DNA of 64,000 nucleotides. It comes from Pseudomonadota bacterium (GTDB lineage Bacteria; Pseudomonadota; Gammaproteobacteria; Acidiferrobacterales; Acidiferrobacteraceae). Below the pieces are notes generated by a model, which was given only the letters and a program-made list of their open reading frames with translations, was not told where the DNA came from and searched no databases. Position 1 is the stretch's first letter. Each line of letters opens with the position of its first letter. Made by a program: the position numbers and the translations under genes. The stretch spans positions 1 to 64,000 of the forward strand of contig JAKBUS010000005.1 of NCBI GenBank assembly GCA_021841585.1, in the 5' to 3' direction. Shown here one piece after another: positions 10,549 to 21,500 of the stretch.

Positions 10549-12921
10549 GTGCGCATCGCAAAACAGTGGCTTTCAGATTGGCTCGATACGCGCCTGCCCT
10601 TCGAGGACTTGGCGGCGGTGTTGACGCGCGGCGGTTTCGAGGTCGAGGGCGCCGGGACCACAGGGCCTGCGTTGCCCGGGGTGGTGGTGGGGCGCATCGC
10701 TGCGATCACGGCCCACCCGCACGCCGAGCGGCTGCGCGTCTGCGAGGTCGATTGCGGCGAGCGAGGCATGCGCACGGTGGTATGCGGCGCGGCCAATGCC
10801 AGGGTGGGGCTGAAGGCGCCGCTTGCGCTGCCTGGGGCGGTACTCGGGGGACGCGTCATCGCCGAGGCCGATCTGCGCGGCGTGCCTTCACAGGGCATGC
10901 TGTGCTCGGGGGCAGAGCTTGGGCTTACCGCCACCGAGGGCCTATGGGAGCTGCCAGACGATGCCCCGCCCGGCGTGGCGCTTGCCGAGTATTTCCGGTT
11001 CACCGATCCCTATCTGGACGTGGCCGTGACCCCCAACCGCGGCGATTGCCTGAGCGTGAAGGGCATGGCGCGCGAGATCGCGGCGCTGACCGGCGGGCGT
11101 TTTCGTGCCCCGCGGCCGCGAGGCTTGAAGGTGGGCGGCATCACCCCGCGTGTATCGGTCGAGGACAAGTCCGGCTGCCCGCGCTACTGTGCGCGCCTCA
11201 TAAGCGACATCGCGCCCGGCAAAAGCAGCCCGGGGTGGCTCGTCGAGCGCCTGCGCGTGTGCGGGGCGGCGGCACGCCACCCGGTGGTGGACGTCACCAA
11301 CTACATTCTTTTCGACCTCGGCCAACCCCTGCACGCCTTCGATGCCGCGCTCGTGCGCGGCGCCCTGGTGGTGCGTGGCGCGCGCCGGGGCGAGGAAATC
11401 GCGCTACTCGATGGCTCGACGCGCAGGCTCGAGGCCAATGATCTCATTATCGCCGACGACGAGGGCCCACTGGCAATCGCCGGGGTCATGGGTGGCATGC
11501 GCGCGGCGGTAGGGCCCGCGACCCGGAGCGTGCTGCTGGAGGCGGCGTATTTTCGTCCCGACACGCTCTCGCGCACGGCCCGGCGTCTGGGGCTTGCCAC
11601 CGAGGCGGCGTTGCGTTTCGAGCGCGGCGTGGATCCCGAATTGTGCGTACTCGCCCTTGAGCGCGCTACGGCCTTGATCATGAAGATCACGGGCGGCGGC
11701 GTGGCAAGCCCGGCGGTCGATCACGGCGTCCCGGAGCTGTGGCCGCGCGCGGAGCCGATCCGTCTGCGTCTGGGGCGCATCCACCGGCTTTTGGGGGTGG
11801 GCGTGCCGCGCGCGCAGGTGGCGCGCCTCCTGAAGGGGCTCGGCATGACCGTTACGGCCTCGCACGGCGACCTGCTCGTGACCGCGCCCCGGTTCCGCTT
11901 CGATATCCGCGCCGAGGTCGATCTCGTGGAGGAGATCGCGCGGCTCCTCGGATACGACGACATCCCGGCCGTCTGGCTCCCGCAGGCCCCGGTATCGGCA
12001 CGGCCGCGCGCCCTGGGCCTGCGCCGCGCCGCCGATCTGCTCGTGGACCGCGACTACCACGAGGCCATGACCTTCAGTCTCGTGGACCCGGAGGAGCAGG
12101 CGCGTCTCGGGGTCCCCGCGCAGACCTTGCTGCGCAACCCCTTGGCGGCCCCCTGGTCGGCGTTGCGCGCAAGCCTGATCCCAGGGCTTTTGACCGCGGC
12201 CCTCCACAACCGCAGGCGCCAGCAGGGGCGCGTACGCCTGTTCGAGGTCGGGACCTGTTTTCGGGCCGCTTCAGGCCCCGGGGGGGTGGTGGCGGAGGAG
12301 CCGCGCCTTTCGGGCGTGGTCCTGGGGCCGGCGTTGCCGGAACAGTGGGGGGCGCCGGCGCGAGCCGTGGACTTCTTCGATGTGAAGGGCGATGTCGAGG
12401 CGTTGTGCGCGCTCGCCGGCCAGCCACTGCTGACGGTAACCCCCGACGGCGCCCCGCCGTTTCTGCAGAAGGGGCTCGCCGCGGCCCTCAGCCTGCGCGG
12501 CGAGACCATCGGATTCATGGGGGCGCTGGCCCCCGCGCATCGCGAGCGGCTCGGCTTCGAGGAGCCGGTGTTTATGTTCGAGATCCAGGCATCGCTCTTT
12601 GCCGAGCCGCCGGCCGCGCGCGCCCAGGAGCCCCCGCGTTTCCCGTCGGTGCGCCGTGACCTTGCGGTGGTTGTGGACGCCGCCGTGCCCGCCGGGGCGG
12701 TCCTTGAGACCGTTCGTCTGAATGCCGGGCCGCTTTTGCGGGGGCTGGTGTTATTTGATGTGTATCAGGGCGAAGGCCTTGATTTAGGAAAGAAAAGCCT
12801 GGCCATGGGCTTGACCTTGCAAGACTTCTCGCGCACTCTTACTGATGAGGTGGTCGACGGCCTTGTGGCACAGGTCCTGGCGGCCCTGAAGGCGGCCCAC
12901 GGGGCCGACCTCCGACAATAA
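10549..12921 (+). CDS. pheT: Phenylalanyl-tRNA synthetase beta subunit (GTG start)
   Basis: 790 aa; VTPNRGDCLSVKGMAREIAALTG, C-terminal FDX-ACB domain. Confidence 0.98.
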   Translation: MRIAKQWLSDWLDTRLPFEDLAAVLTRGGFEVEGAGTTGPALPGVVVGRIAAITAHPHAERLRVCEVDCGERGMRTVVCGAANARVGLKAPLALPGAVLGGRVIAEADLRGVPSQGMLCSGAELGLTATEGLWELPDDAPPGVALAEYFRFTDPYLDVAVTPNRGDCLSVKGMAREIAALTGGRFRAPRPRGLKVGGITPRVSVEDKSGCPRYCARLISDIAPGKSSPGWLVERLRVCGAAARHPVVDVTNYILFDLGQPLHAFDAALVRGALVVRGARRGEEIALLDGSTRRLEANDLIIADDEGPLAIAGVMGGMRAAVGPATRSVLLEAAYFRPDTLSRTARRLGLATEAALRFERGVDPELCVLALERATALIMKITGGGVASPAVDHGVPELWPRAEPIRLRLGRIHRLLGVGVPRAQVARLLKGLGMTVTASHGDLLVTAPRFRFDIRAEVDLVEEIARLLGYDDIPAVWLPQAPVSARPRALGLRRAADLLVDRDYHEAMTFSLVDPEEQARLGVPAQTLLRNPLAAPWSALRASLIPGLLTAALHNRRRQQGRVRLFEVGTCFRAASGPGGVVAEEPRLSGVVLGPALPEQWGAPARAVDFFDVKGDVEALCALAGQPLLTVTPDGAPPFLQKGLAAALSLRGETIGFMGALAPAHRERLGFEEPVFMFEIQASLFAEPPAARAQEPPRFPSVRRDLAVVVDAAVPAGAVLETVRLNAGPLLRGLVLFDVYQGEGLDLGKKSLAMGLTLQDFSRTLTDEVVDGLVAQVLAALKAAHGADLRQ

Positions 12922-12951
12922 CAAAAAGCGGTCACGTCAAGGGATGGAACC

Positions 12952-13251
12952 ATGGCACTGACGAAGGCGGACCTCGCTGAGGCGCTGTTCCGGGAGCTTG
13001 GACTGAATAAGCGCGAGGCCAAGGACTTTGTCGAACTCTTCTTCGAGAAGATCTGCGAGACCCTGGGCCAAGGCGAGACCGTCAAGCTGTCGGGTTTCGG
13101 CAATTTCGATATCCGCCGCAAGGGCAGGCGGCCGGGACGCAATCCCAAGACCGGCGAGGAGATCCCGATCGCCGAACGGCGCGTCGTAACCTTCCGCGCC
13201 AGCCACAAACTGAAGGAGCGGGTCGACGGCCATGCTCGATCCGGGGGATAA
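12952..13251 (+). CDS. ihfA: Integration host factor alpha subunit
   Basis: [34 protein letters not shown]...[16 protein letters not shown]; follows pheT. Confidence 0.96.
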   Translation: MALTKADLAEALFRELGLNKREAKDFVELFFEKICETLGQGETVKLSGFGNFDIRRKGRRPGRNPKTGEEIPIAERRVVTFRASHKLKERVDGHARSGG

Positions 13252-13600
13252 TAGCGAGCTTCCCCCCATCCCGGGGAAGCGGTATTTCACTATCAGCGAG
13301 GTCAGCGATCTCTGTCGCGTCAAGCCGCATGTGCTGCGCTACTGGGAGCAGGAGTTTCCAAAGCTGCGGTCGGTCAAGCGGCGCGGCAACCGCCGCTATT
13401 ATCAGCACCATGATGTCTGCCTGATCCGCGAGATCCGGCATCTCCTCTACATCGAGGGCTTCACCATCAGCGGCGCGCGTAACCGTTTGATGCATGACGG
13501 TGAACCGCCCGCCGAGGTCCGTGCCCAGGCTTTGGCCCTGCTCGCCGAAGGGCTCGAGGAGGTGCGTCGGCTTTTGACATCCGATGCCGGTCCTTCCTAG
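13232..13600 (+). CDS. MerR family transcriptional regulator
   Basis: [43 protein letters not shown]; overlaps the ihfA 3' end. Confidence 0.92.
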   Translation: MLDPGDNSELPPIPGKRYFTISEVSDLCRVKPHVLRYWEQEFPKLRSVKRRGNRRYYQHHDVCLIREIRHLLYIEGFTISGARNRLMHDGEPPAEVRAQALALLAEGLEEVRRLLTSDAGPS

Positions 13601-13620
13601 AATGGTCGTGGAGGCGACGC

Positions 13621-14484
13621 ATGTCCCGATATCGTGAGATTGTTACTGCGGCCGTCGTGGCCGACCACATCGATGACCCGTCCTGGGTCATTCTCGACTG
13701 CCGATTCACCCTGAGCGACCCCGAGGATGGTGCCGCGGCCTATGCCGAAGGGCATCTGCCGGGGGCCCGTTACGCCGACCTCGAACGTCATTTGTCCGCG
13801 CCCCGTGACGGCCGATCGGGCCGCCACCCCTTGCCGCAGCCGGCGGCGTTCGCCGAGGCCTTGCGGGCCTGGGGGGTGGGCCCCCAAACGCAGGTCGTGG
13901 CTTACGACGAGGGGAGTTCCGTCTACGCCAGTCGCTTATGGTGGCTCATGCGCGGCTGGTGGGGGCACGAGGCCGTGGCGGTCCTCGATGGGGGGCTTGA
14001 GGCGTGGATGGCCGCGGGGCAGCAGCTTAAGCCCGAGGTACCGAAGGTCTCTCCGGCCCCGGCCTATGCGCGGCCTGCGACTGCCGAGGGGCGCTGGCTC
14101 GATACCAGCGCCGTCGAGGCGGTCGTCAGTGGCGCCGATGGACGTCTGCTGGTCGATGCCCGCGGCGTGCCGCGCTTTAGGGGCGCGGTCGAACCGGTCG
14201 ATTCGGTGGCCGGACACATCCCCGGGGCGCGCAATCGCCCGTTTGAGGGCAATCTACGCCGCGACCACACCTTTCGGCCGCCGGAGGAACTGCGCGCGGA
14301 GTTTCTGGCATTGCTCGACGGGCGTCCCGCCAGCGATATCGTGCATTACTGCGGGTCGGGGGTGTCGGCCTGTCACAATATCCTGGCCATGGCGTTGGCG
14401 GGCTTCGGGGTCACGACCCTGTATCCGGGGTCGTGGAGCGCGTGGGTGAGTGATACGCGCCGTCCAGTGGCGACCGGGGACTGA
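13621..14484 (+). CDS. Rhodanese-type sulfurtransferase (two domains)
   Basis: WVILDCRFTLSDPEDGAAAYAEGHLPGARYADLERHLS...VHYCGSGVSACHN. Confidence 0.92.
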   Translation: MSRYREIVTAAVVADHIDDPSWVILDCRFTLSDPEDGAAAYAEGHLPGARYADLERHLSAPRDGRSGRHPLPQPAAFAEALRAWGVGPQTQVVAYDEGSSVYASRLWWLMRGWWGHEAVAVLDGGLEAWMAAGQQLKPEVPKVSPAPAYARPATAEGRWLDTSAVEAVVSGADGRLLVDARGVPRFRGAVEPVDSVAGHIPGARNRPFEGNLRRDHTFRPPEELRAEFLALLDGRPASDIVHYCGSGVSACHNILAMALAGFGVTTLYPGSWSAWVSDTRRPVATGD

Positions 14485-14578
14485 TCGGTAAGGATTGGCT
14501 CGATACGAACAAGGGGGTCCGGGTGGGCGGCGCGCCGGCGCCAGCGCCTTTAAGGGCCCCGTCAAGCGGGGGATGGCC

Positions 14579-15202
14579 ATGAAGCTCTATGATCTCGAAC
14601 GGTCCGGGAATTGTTACAAGATTCGCCTGCTGTTGGCCTTTCTTGGGCAGGCCTATGAACGAGTACCTGTGGCTTTAGACGAGGGCGCGCAACGTGCCTC
14701 CACGTTTCTGCGCTTGAACCCCCGCGGCCAGATACCGGTGCTGGTGACCGATGAGGGCACGGCCATCTGGGATTCCACCGCCATCCTCGTCTATCTCGCG
14801 CGGCGTTATGGTAGGGAGCAGTGGCTTCCGGGGGATCCGCTTGGCATGGCGCGCGTCATGCAGTGGCTGGCGCTCGAGCAAAACGAGGGGCGCTACGGGA
14901 CGGCGCGGGCGCGCGTGATCGGTCTGGGCCTCAAAGGCGCCCTGGGTCAGACCGGGAGCCTGGAGGAGTCGCGGCGCTTGGCCGAGATCGCGTTCGCGAC
15001 CCTCGAGGAGCGTCTCGCCCATCACGCGTGGCTGGCCGCCGATCACCCGACGATCGCCGATATCGCCTGCTATCCCTACACCACACTCTATCCCGAAAGC
15101 GGCTTTACGCTTGACGGCTATCCTGCGATCCATGCGTGGTTTGCACGTCTCGAGGCATGGCCTGGCTACGTCCCCGTACCGCGCCGGCCGGCGGTCAAAT
15201 AG
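14579..15202 (+). CDS. Glutathione S-transferase family protein
   Basis: MKLYDLERSGNCYKIRLLLAFLGQAYERVPVAL...LNPRGQIPVLVTDEGTAIWDSTAILVYLA. Confidence 0.92.
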   Translation: MKLYDLERSGNCYKIRLLLAFLGQAYERVPVALDEGAQRASTFLRLNPRGQIPVLVTDEGTAIWDSTAILVYLARRYGREQWLPGDPLGMARVMQWLALEQNEGRYGTARARVIGLGLKGALGQTGSLEESRRLAEIAFATLEERLAHHAWLAADHPTIADIACYPYTTLYPESGFTLDGYPAIHAWFARLEAWPGYVPVPRRPAVK

Positions 15203-15314
15203 AGGCGGCCATAATATCCATATCAGAAACCCGTTTTCGCGGGCTGGTGTTTTTCAGGACACCTAGTTCGTGGATTGGTGCCCAAGGGGTCCGCCAGCCG
15301 TCCCACGCGCTCCT

Positions 15315-15836
15315 TTAGGGGGCGCCCGGTGGGGGTCGTCTTGTGGGCGCGGGCTCGTGGGGTGGTCTAGGGGGGTTTGGCAACAGTCCTGTGGCAACGA
15401 GCTGCTCCTCCGAGATCGACCAAGTTGCGAGCATCGCCACGGTGGCATTCAGGATCCGTGCGTCGACATAGGCGCGATGCGCGTGGTAATGGGCCACGTC
15501 GCGGCGTAGGGTCCGTATGCGCCTGAGAAGTTGAGGCAGGGTCAGGACAAGCCGTCCCGGGAGCAGGAGGTAGCCCGCCCCCTCGGTCACAAGCCGCGTG
15601 GGCATGCGTAAGGATGCCGTCAGGTGCCATAGCGCAATGGCCCCGAGAACGACAAGGCCGATCTCGCCTGCGACCATGACGCCTTCCCGCAGCCAGAAGC
15701 GATGGCGCCATTCGCGGGTGCCGGGGAAATGGGCGGCGACGGTGGCGCGGCAGCGGTAAAACTGATAGCGGATGTAGCGGGTGCCGGCATCGGGGCGGCG
15801 CATGTTATGGCCTCCGCCCCGTGCCGTTTCTATCAA
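15315..15836 (-). CDS. Hypothetical protein with possible transmembrane helix
   Basis: GVMVAGEIGLVVLGAIALWHLTASL hydrophobic stretch; directly follows amtB on the same strand. Confidence 0.5.
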   Translation of the reverse strand: MIETARGGGHNMRRPDAGTRYIRYQFYRCRATVAAHFPGTREWRHRFWLREGVMVAGEIGLVVLGAIALWHLTASLRMPTRLVTEGAGYLLLPGRLVLTLPQLLRRIRTLRRDVAHYHAHRAYVDARILNATVAMLATWSISEEQLVATGLLPNPPRPPHEPAPTRRPPPGAP

Positions 15837-17173
15837 TCCCCGAGTACGGGTCTGCGCTCGCCGTCTCCTTGGAGCGCATAGGCCTCCTCGCCGTGCGCTG
15901 CGTCATCGCCGATCAGCAGGTCCTCGTCACTCATCCGTAGCGGTATGAAAAAACTGATGACCTTCAGGATGATGACTGTGCCTACTATGTTCCAGGCGAT
16001 AATGAAGCCCGCCCCGATCAATTGCAGCACCACTTGGTGGAAGTCGCCATAGGCCCAACCTGTGTAGCTAACCCCCGGCGCCGCCTTACCGGTGCCAACC
16101 CATTCGAGCATCCGCGGATCGGCAAGTATCCCGGTCAGTATCCCACCTAGGAGACCGGCCACCGCATGCGTATGAAACACGCCGAGCGTGTCGTCGACCT
16201 TGCGCATGAAGGCCTTCTTCCCGAGCCAGTTCATGCTGATCCACGGGATGATGCCGGCGCACACGCCGATGATGATTGCCCCCCAGCCGTTCACATAGCC
16301 GGCCGCCGGGGTGATCGCCACGAGCCCGGAGATCATGCCATTGACTGCGCCCAGGACCGACGGCTTTTTGAAGAACGTGGTATCGAAGATCGTCCAGGTC
16401 AGCAGTGCCACGGCGGTCGCGATATTGGTGTTCAGGATCGCGGCGGCGGCATCGGCATTGGCAAAGTAGGGGTCGCCGCCGTTGAAGCCATCCCAGCCAA
16501 GCCACAGGATGCCGGCACCGGCCAAGGTCACGAGCACGCTGTTGGGTAGGAACGATTCCCGGTCACGCTGTAGGCGCGGGCCGATCATGGCGGCGGCCGT
16601 GAATCCCGAGACGCCGGCGGCCAGATGGATGACATAGCCGCCGGAGAAGTCGGCAACACCGAGGGTACCGAGCCAGCCCCCGCCCCATAGGCTAAAGGCG
16701 CCTACCGTATAGACGACCGTGAGCCATATCGGCACAAACACCATCCAGGCGCGGAAGTTCATGCGCCCGAGCAGAGATCCGGCGAGAATGATCAAGGTGA
16801 TGGCGGCGAACACGAACTGGAAAAAGACCATGGTCGCCATCGGAAAGGCGAGCCCCGGCATGCCGGATGCCGCCGCCGGTATCGTCGCGCGGCCCTCTTC
16901 AAGGACCGACGAGATGATAGGCCCGGGGTGACCGAGGAAGGTCGTAAGTTCGGGGCCGAAACTCATGTTGTAGGCCCATAGCACCCAGGCGACGAGTACG
17001 GCCGCGAACGCATACAGCGCCATGAACGCAGAGTTGACCGCCCATTTCTTTTTGACGATCCCGCCATAAAGAATGACAAGGCCCGGGACACTTTGAAGAC
17101 CGACAATAGTTGCGGCGGTCAATTGCCACGCATTGTCGCCGGCATTCAGCCAGCTCGGTGCAGGTATCAGCAT
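15833..17173 (-). CDS. amtB: Ammonium transporter
   Basis: MLIPAPSWLNAGDNAWQLTAATIVGLQSVPGLVILYGGIVKKKWAVNS...; ATG at 17173 preceded by GGGGGAATT. Confidence 0.95.
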   Translation of the reverse strand: MLIPAPSWLNAGDNAWQLTAATIVGLQSVPGLVILYGGIVKKKWAVNSAFMALYAFAAVLVAWVLWAYNMSFGPELTTFLGHPGPIISSVLEEGRATIPAAASGMPGLAFPMATMVFFQFVFAAITLIILAGSLLGRMNFRAWMVFVPIWLTVVYTVGAFSLWGGGWLGTLGVADFSGGYVIHLAAGVSGFTAAAMIGPRLQRDRESFLPNSVLVTLAGAGILWLGWDGFNGGDPYFANADAAAAILNTNIATAVALLTWTIFDTTFFKKPSVLGAVNGMISGLVAITPAAGYVNGWGAIIIGVCAGIIPWISMNWLGKKAFMRKVDDTLGVFHTHAVAGLLGGILTGILADPRMLEWVGTGKAAPGVSYTGWAYGDFHQVVLQLIGAGFIIAWNIVGTVIILKVISFFIPLRMSDEDLLIGDDAAHGEEAYALQGDGERRPVLGD

Positions 17174-17207
17174 AATTCCCCCAATTTGTGAATGGCGACC
17201 GGACCAA

Positions 17208-17223
17208 GGCAAGATCCGTGCCT
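17208..17223 (-). promoter_or_regulatory. Sigma54 (RpoN) -24/-12 promoter for amtB
   Basis: Minus strand AGGCACGGATCTTGCC: GG-N10-GC against consensus TGGCACG-N4-TTGC; about 35 nt upstream of the ATG. Confidence 0.75.
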
Positions 17224-17242
17224 ACGGCCACGCGTGTTTGTG

Positions 17243-17259
17243 TGACCATCAAAGGGTGG
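17243..17259. promoter_or_regulatory. Possible NtrC-like enhancer site upstream of amtB
   Basis: Minus strand CCACCCTTTGATGGTCA; matches CACC and TGGT cores of GCACCA-N5-TGGTGC, outer bases diverge. Confidence 0.35.
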
Positions 17260-17433
17260 GCTTATGCTGAGTTTGCAGGGGAAAACTCCAGGGGCCTGTC
17301 CGCTACGCGCCCCGCTATGGGGCATAGAGTCGTGGCTGTCGCCCGCTTTCGGGGCATGGTCCGCGTCGGTCGATGCCTGCGCCAGAGGCTGCAGGGCAGG
17401 CTTGTCGCCGGCGCGCTGCTCTTCTACGATACC

Positions 17434-18439
17434 GAGGGCAGGGTTTTCGTGACGGGTGGCACGGGTTATATCGGTTCGCACACGGCCGAGGGCCTCATGG
17501 AAGCTGGTCATGAGGTGGTTTTATAGGACAACCTGTCGAACAGCCGGGCAGCGGTGGTAGCGCGTATCGGCGAGATCACCGGGAGGCGCCCGGCATTCGT
17601 GCCGGGTGATGTGCGTGATGCCGCGGCCCTCGATCGGCTCTTGGGCGAGCAGGCCTTCGACGCGGTCATTCACTTCGCGGGCCTGAAGGCGGTCGGGGAA
17701 TCGGTGCAAAAACCGCTCCTCTATTATGAAAACAATGTCCAGGGGACGATCACGCTTCTGCGCGCCCTGGATCGGGCCGGCGTGCGGACCTTTGTATTCT
17801 CGTCGTCGGCCACGGTCTATGGCGATCCAGCGCAAGTCCCTATCCGCGAGGACTCCCCGCGCTCTGCCACCAATGCCTACGGGCGCTCGAAGATCATGAT
17901 CGAGGACGTGCTCGCCGACCTTGCGGCCATCGATTCGCGATGGCGCATCGCGCGCCTGCGTTATTTCAATCCGGTCGGGGCTCACGAGAGCGGGCTTTTG
18001 GGTGAGGACCCAGAGGGCATCCCCAACAACCTCATGCCTTATATCGGCCAGGTCGCGGTCGGCCGCCGGGCGGCGTTACGCGTCTTCGGGGCTGACTACG
18101 AGACCCCGGATGGCACCGGGGTGCGCGATTACATTCATGTCGTGGATCTGGCCTTCGGGCACGTTGCAGCCCTGCGCTACCTGCACGCCCATGCGGGGAT
18201 GCTGACCGTGAATCTCGGCACCGGCCGCGGTTATTCGGTGCTCGAGATGGTGCAGGCCTTCGGGCGGTCGATTCCCTACGAGGTCGTAGCGCGCCTACAC
18301 GGGGGATGTGGCGCAATGCTACGCCGATCCGTCGGCCGCTCACGAGCTTCTCCAATGGCGCGCCACTTACGACCTCGACGCCATGTGTCGGGATGCTTGG
18401 CGCTGGCAGAGACAAAACCCGGAAGGTTACGAGGGCTGA
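17434..18439 (+). pseudogene. galE: UDP-glucose 4-epimerase, inactivated
   Basis: RVFVTGGTGYIGSHTAEGLMEAGHEVVL-TAG-DNLSNSRAAVVARIGEI...; no ATG at the expected start, in-frame TAG at 17524-17526, and a +1 shift near 18300 after which the GalE C-terminus ([45 protein letters not shown]) continues in another frame. Confidence 0.88.
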
Positions 18440-18526
18440 TGGGCACCGGCCGCGAAAGCGCGACCGGTCCACCGCAGATCGTGTCGTGTTCAAGACGATT
18501 GGCGCGCGCCACTTTTTGAGGCTAGG

Positions 18527-21500
18527 TCATGGGGCATCCTTGATGCCGCAAGAGGGGTCGTGGTCGTCGTCGCGTCGACCAAAGGAGGAGGCCGCCATGC
18601 GCAGGTCTTCGACTTGGTAGGGCTTATTGATGCAACCGCAAAAACCATAGGCCTTGAAATTCGCCATGATGGGGTCGTTGGAGTAGCCGCTCGAGACGAT
18701 GGCGCGGACCGCCGGATCGATGGCCAGCAGCGCTTGCATCGCCTCGTGGCCGCCCATACCGCCGGGGACGGTAAGATCGAGGACCACGCCATCATAGGGG
18801 CGCCCTTCTGCCTGTGCTGCGCGATATCGCTCTATGGCCTGCTGTCCGTCTGCCACCGCCTCGACTTGGTACCCGAAGCTCGCCAAGGCCTTATGGGCAA
18901 ATCGCCGGATCACCGGTTCATCGTCCATAAAAAGGATCCTCCCGGTACCTTGAGGCGGTGTCCAGCCCTTGTCGGGTGGGGCCCCCACTTTTTTTTCGGA
19001 GGCGGGCAGGTACAAGCAAAAGGTGGCGCCTTGACCAGGTTCAGATTGGACTGTCATATGGCCGCGGTGTTTTTTGATAATCGCGTACGATATTGCAAGG
19101 CCAAGCCCCGTGCCTTTCGTTTTGGTAGTAAAGAAGGGGTCGAATATTTTGTCTAAGTGGGCCTTGATTATGCCCTCGCCCTCGTCTCTTATCGTCGTCC
19201 GTGCATAGTTTCCGATCAGGGATAGTCCGTTATCGTGGCCGAGGGTCACGTTCTCCGCGACTACGTGAATGGCCCCGCCTTGCGGCATTGCCTGTTGCGC
19301 GTTCAGGATAAGATTGTTGATAACCTGGCTCAATTGGCCTTCATCGGCCTCCACCGGCCATAGATCCCCTGCAATCGAGGAAAGAATTTTCGTATTCGAG
19401 CCGCGCACGGCGAAGGCCAGCCATTCTTTCAATACGCGGCCAAGCGAGACGGTCTTTTGGATCGGCACACCGCCATGCGCAAAAATCAGTAGCTGTTGAG
19501 CAAGATCCCGGGCGCGCAGGCCGGCCCCCTCGGCAGCCATCAAGCTCTTAAACAACTCGCTGCTAGGATCCAGTGAGAGGCGCGCAAGGCCGATATTGCC
19601 GATGATTGCTGTCAAAATATTATTAAAATCATGGGCAATGCCACCGGCCAGGATGCCGACGGTTTCCAGTTTGCTAGATTTCGATAGATCTGTATCGAGC
19701 TGTTCACGCTCTGTCACATCGATGCACGAGCCAATATATCCTGTGAGGCGACCTTCCCACATGAGCGGGATACCGACGTCAAGAATGAGGCGATACACAC
19801 CATCGTGCCGGCGCAAACTATATTTTAACTCGAACCGTTTTGTGCCTGCGAACGCCAGCGCGTAGCGTTCGAAGCAGTGCGCGCGATCGTCAGGGTGAAT
19901 TGCCGCTCGCCAATGGTCATCATGCGCTTGATCGGCGCCCTCACCAAAAAATGTCTGCCAGCCGGAATTGACATAGGTGACCTGGGTGTCGGGATTGCGC
20001 ATCCAGATCATGACGGGGACGTTATCGGCGATGGCGTGGAAGCGGGCCTCGCTCGCCCGCAACGCTTCGTTCGCCCTCGCACGCTGCGTCACGTCGCGGA
20101 TATTGCATTGGATGACCCGTTTTCCGTCTTCCTCGTAGAGATTGGCGACAATCTCGATGATGTGCTGGTGGCCGTCCTTGACTTTCAGCGGTACGTTGTC
20201 GAAGCGGGCGTAACCCATAGTGCGGAGCTGCGTGAGCAGCGCCTCGCGGGACGCGGAGTCGGCAAACAGGTCGATATGCGGGAGTGCGCGACCCACAAGC
20301 TCGGCATGCGTATAGCCCCATAACTGCATTATATAGGGGTTAGCATCGGCGATGCGCCCGCTGTCGGCATCAAGGATCAATATGCCATCCTGCGCCGCCT
20401 CGAACAGGCGCCGATAGCGGACCTCCGAACGCCGTATTGTCTCGCGCGATGCAAGCTGTTCCGTGACATCCTCGATAGACAGCACGATCATGTCCGTGGC
20501 GCCTGGGGCTTCTTCCAGGCGCCGGGCGTTTAGACGCATGGTTCGCCGCCCCAGGGTCGGAAAGGCATGGGTCACCTCGTAATCCTCCAGAAAACGGTCG
20601 CGGGGCAGAATTTCTTGGAGCAGGGTATGCAAGTCGGCGATATCCCATGCGCCGTTACTCAATTCCCAGATCGAGCACCCTTCGACCGTACTTGCGGACA
20701 ACCGGAAGGTCTTGTAGAAGGCGTCGTTGGCGGCGCGTACATGGAGTGTGCCGTCCAGCGTCAGGAGCGGCACGCGCGCCGTGCGCAGCATGGCATTGGC
20801 ATACATCAGTGCCCGCTCCGCTTCCAGCGTGCTACGCTTCAGGGCGTCTATGTTCACGAGCACCATGACCGCGCCATCGATTCGCCGGTCGAACGTCAGA
20901 TAGGGCTGAAGGCGCAAGAGGTGCCAGCAGCCACTGCGATCCCGAACCTCGCATTCATGGGCGGTGACGGTATCGATCACGAGAGTGGCGAGGCGCGTGA
21001 GGTCCTGGCAGTCGAGTTGATGGGGAATGCCGGCAATCGACTGGCCGATGTCGGTGGCGCTGAGATTGAAAAGTTGTGCGGCGAGTGGCGTAAAGCTGCG
21101 TATGCGCAGGTCGCGGGCCAGCACCAGTATGGGAAGATGGACGCTCAACTGAAGGTTGCTCAAGTCGTCATTTAAGCGGCCTAATTCCGCGTTGCGATGG
21201 GCCAACTCCGTGTTGATAGTGATTAACTCTTCGTTGGCCGAGTCGACCTCTTCCTGGGAGGTCTCGAGCTGCTCATTGGTGCTTTGCAGTTCCTCGTTTG
21301 CCGACTGCGTCTCCTCGTTGCTCGCCTGGAGTTCCTCATTGGCGGCCTCATATTGTTCCTGGAGGGCCTCCATATAGTCGCGTAGCTCGGCCAGTTCACG
21401 CTCGCTGCGTAGGGCGCGCCGCAGCGCGGCCTTGGGATCTCCGGGCGTAGGACCTTGTTGTGTCTCGAGGGCGGCCGCGCTCTTCCGGCGGGATGGCCCG

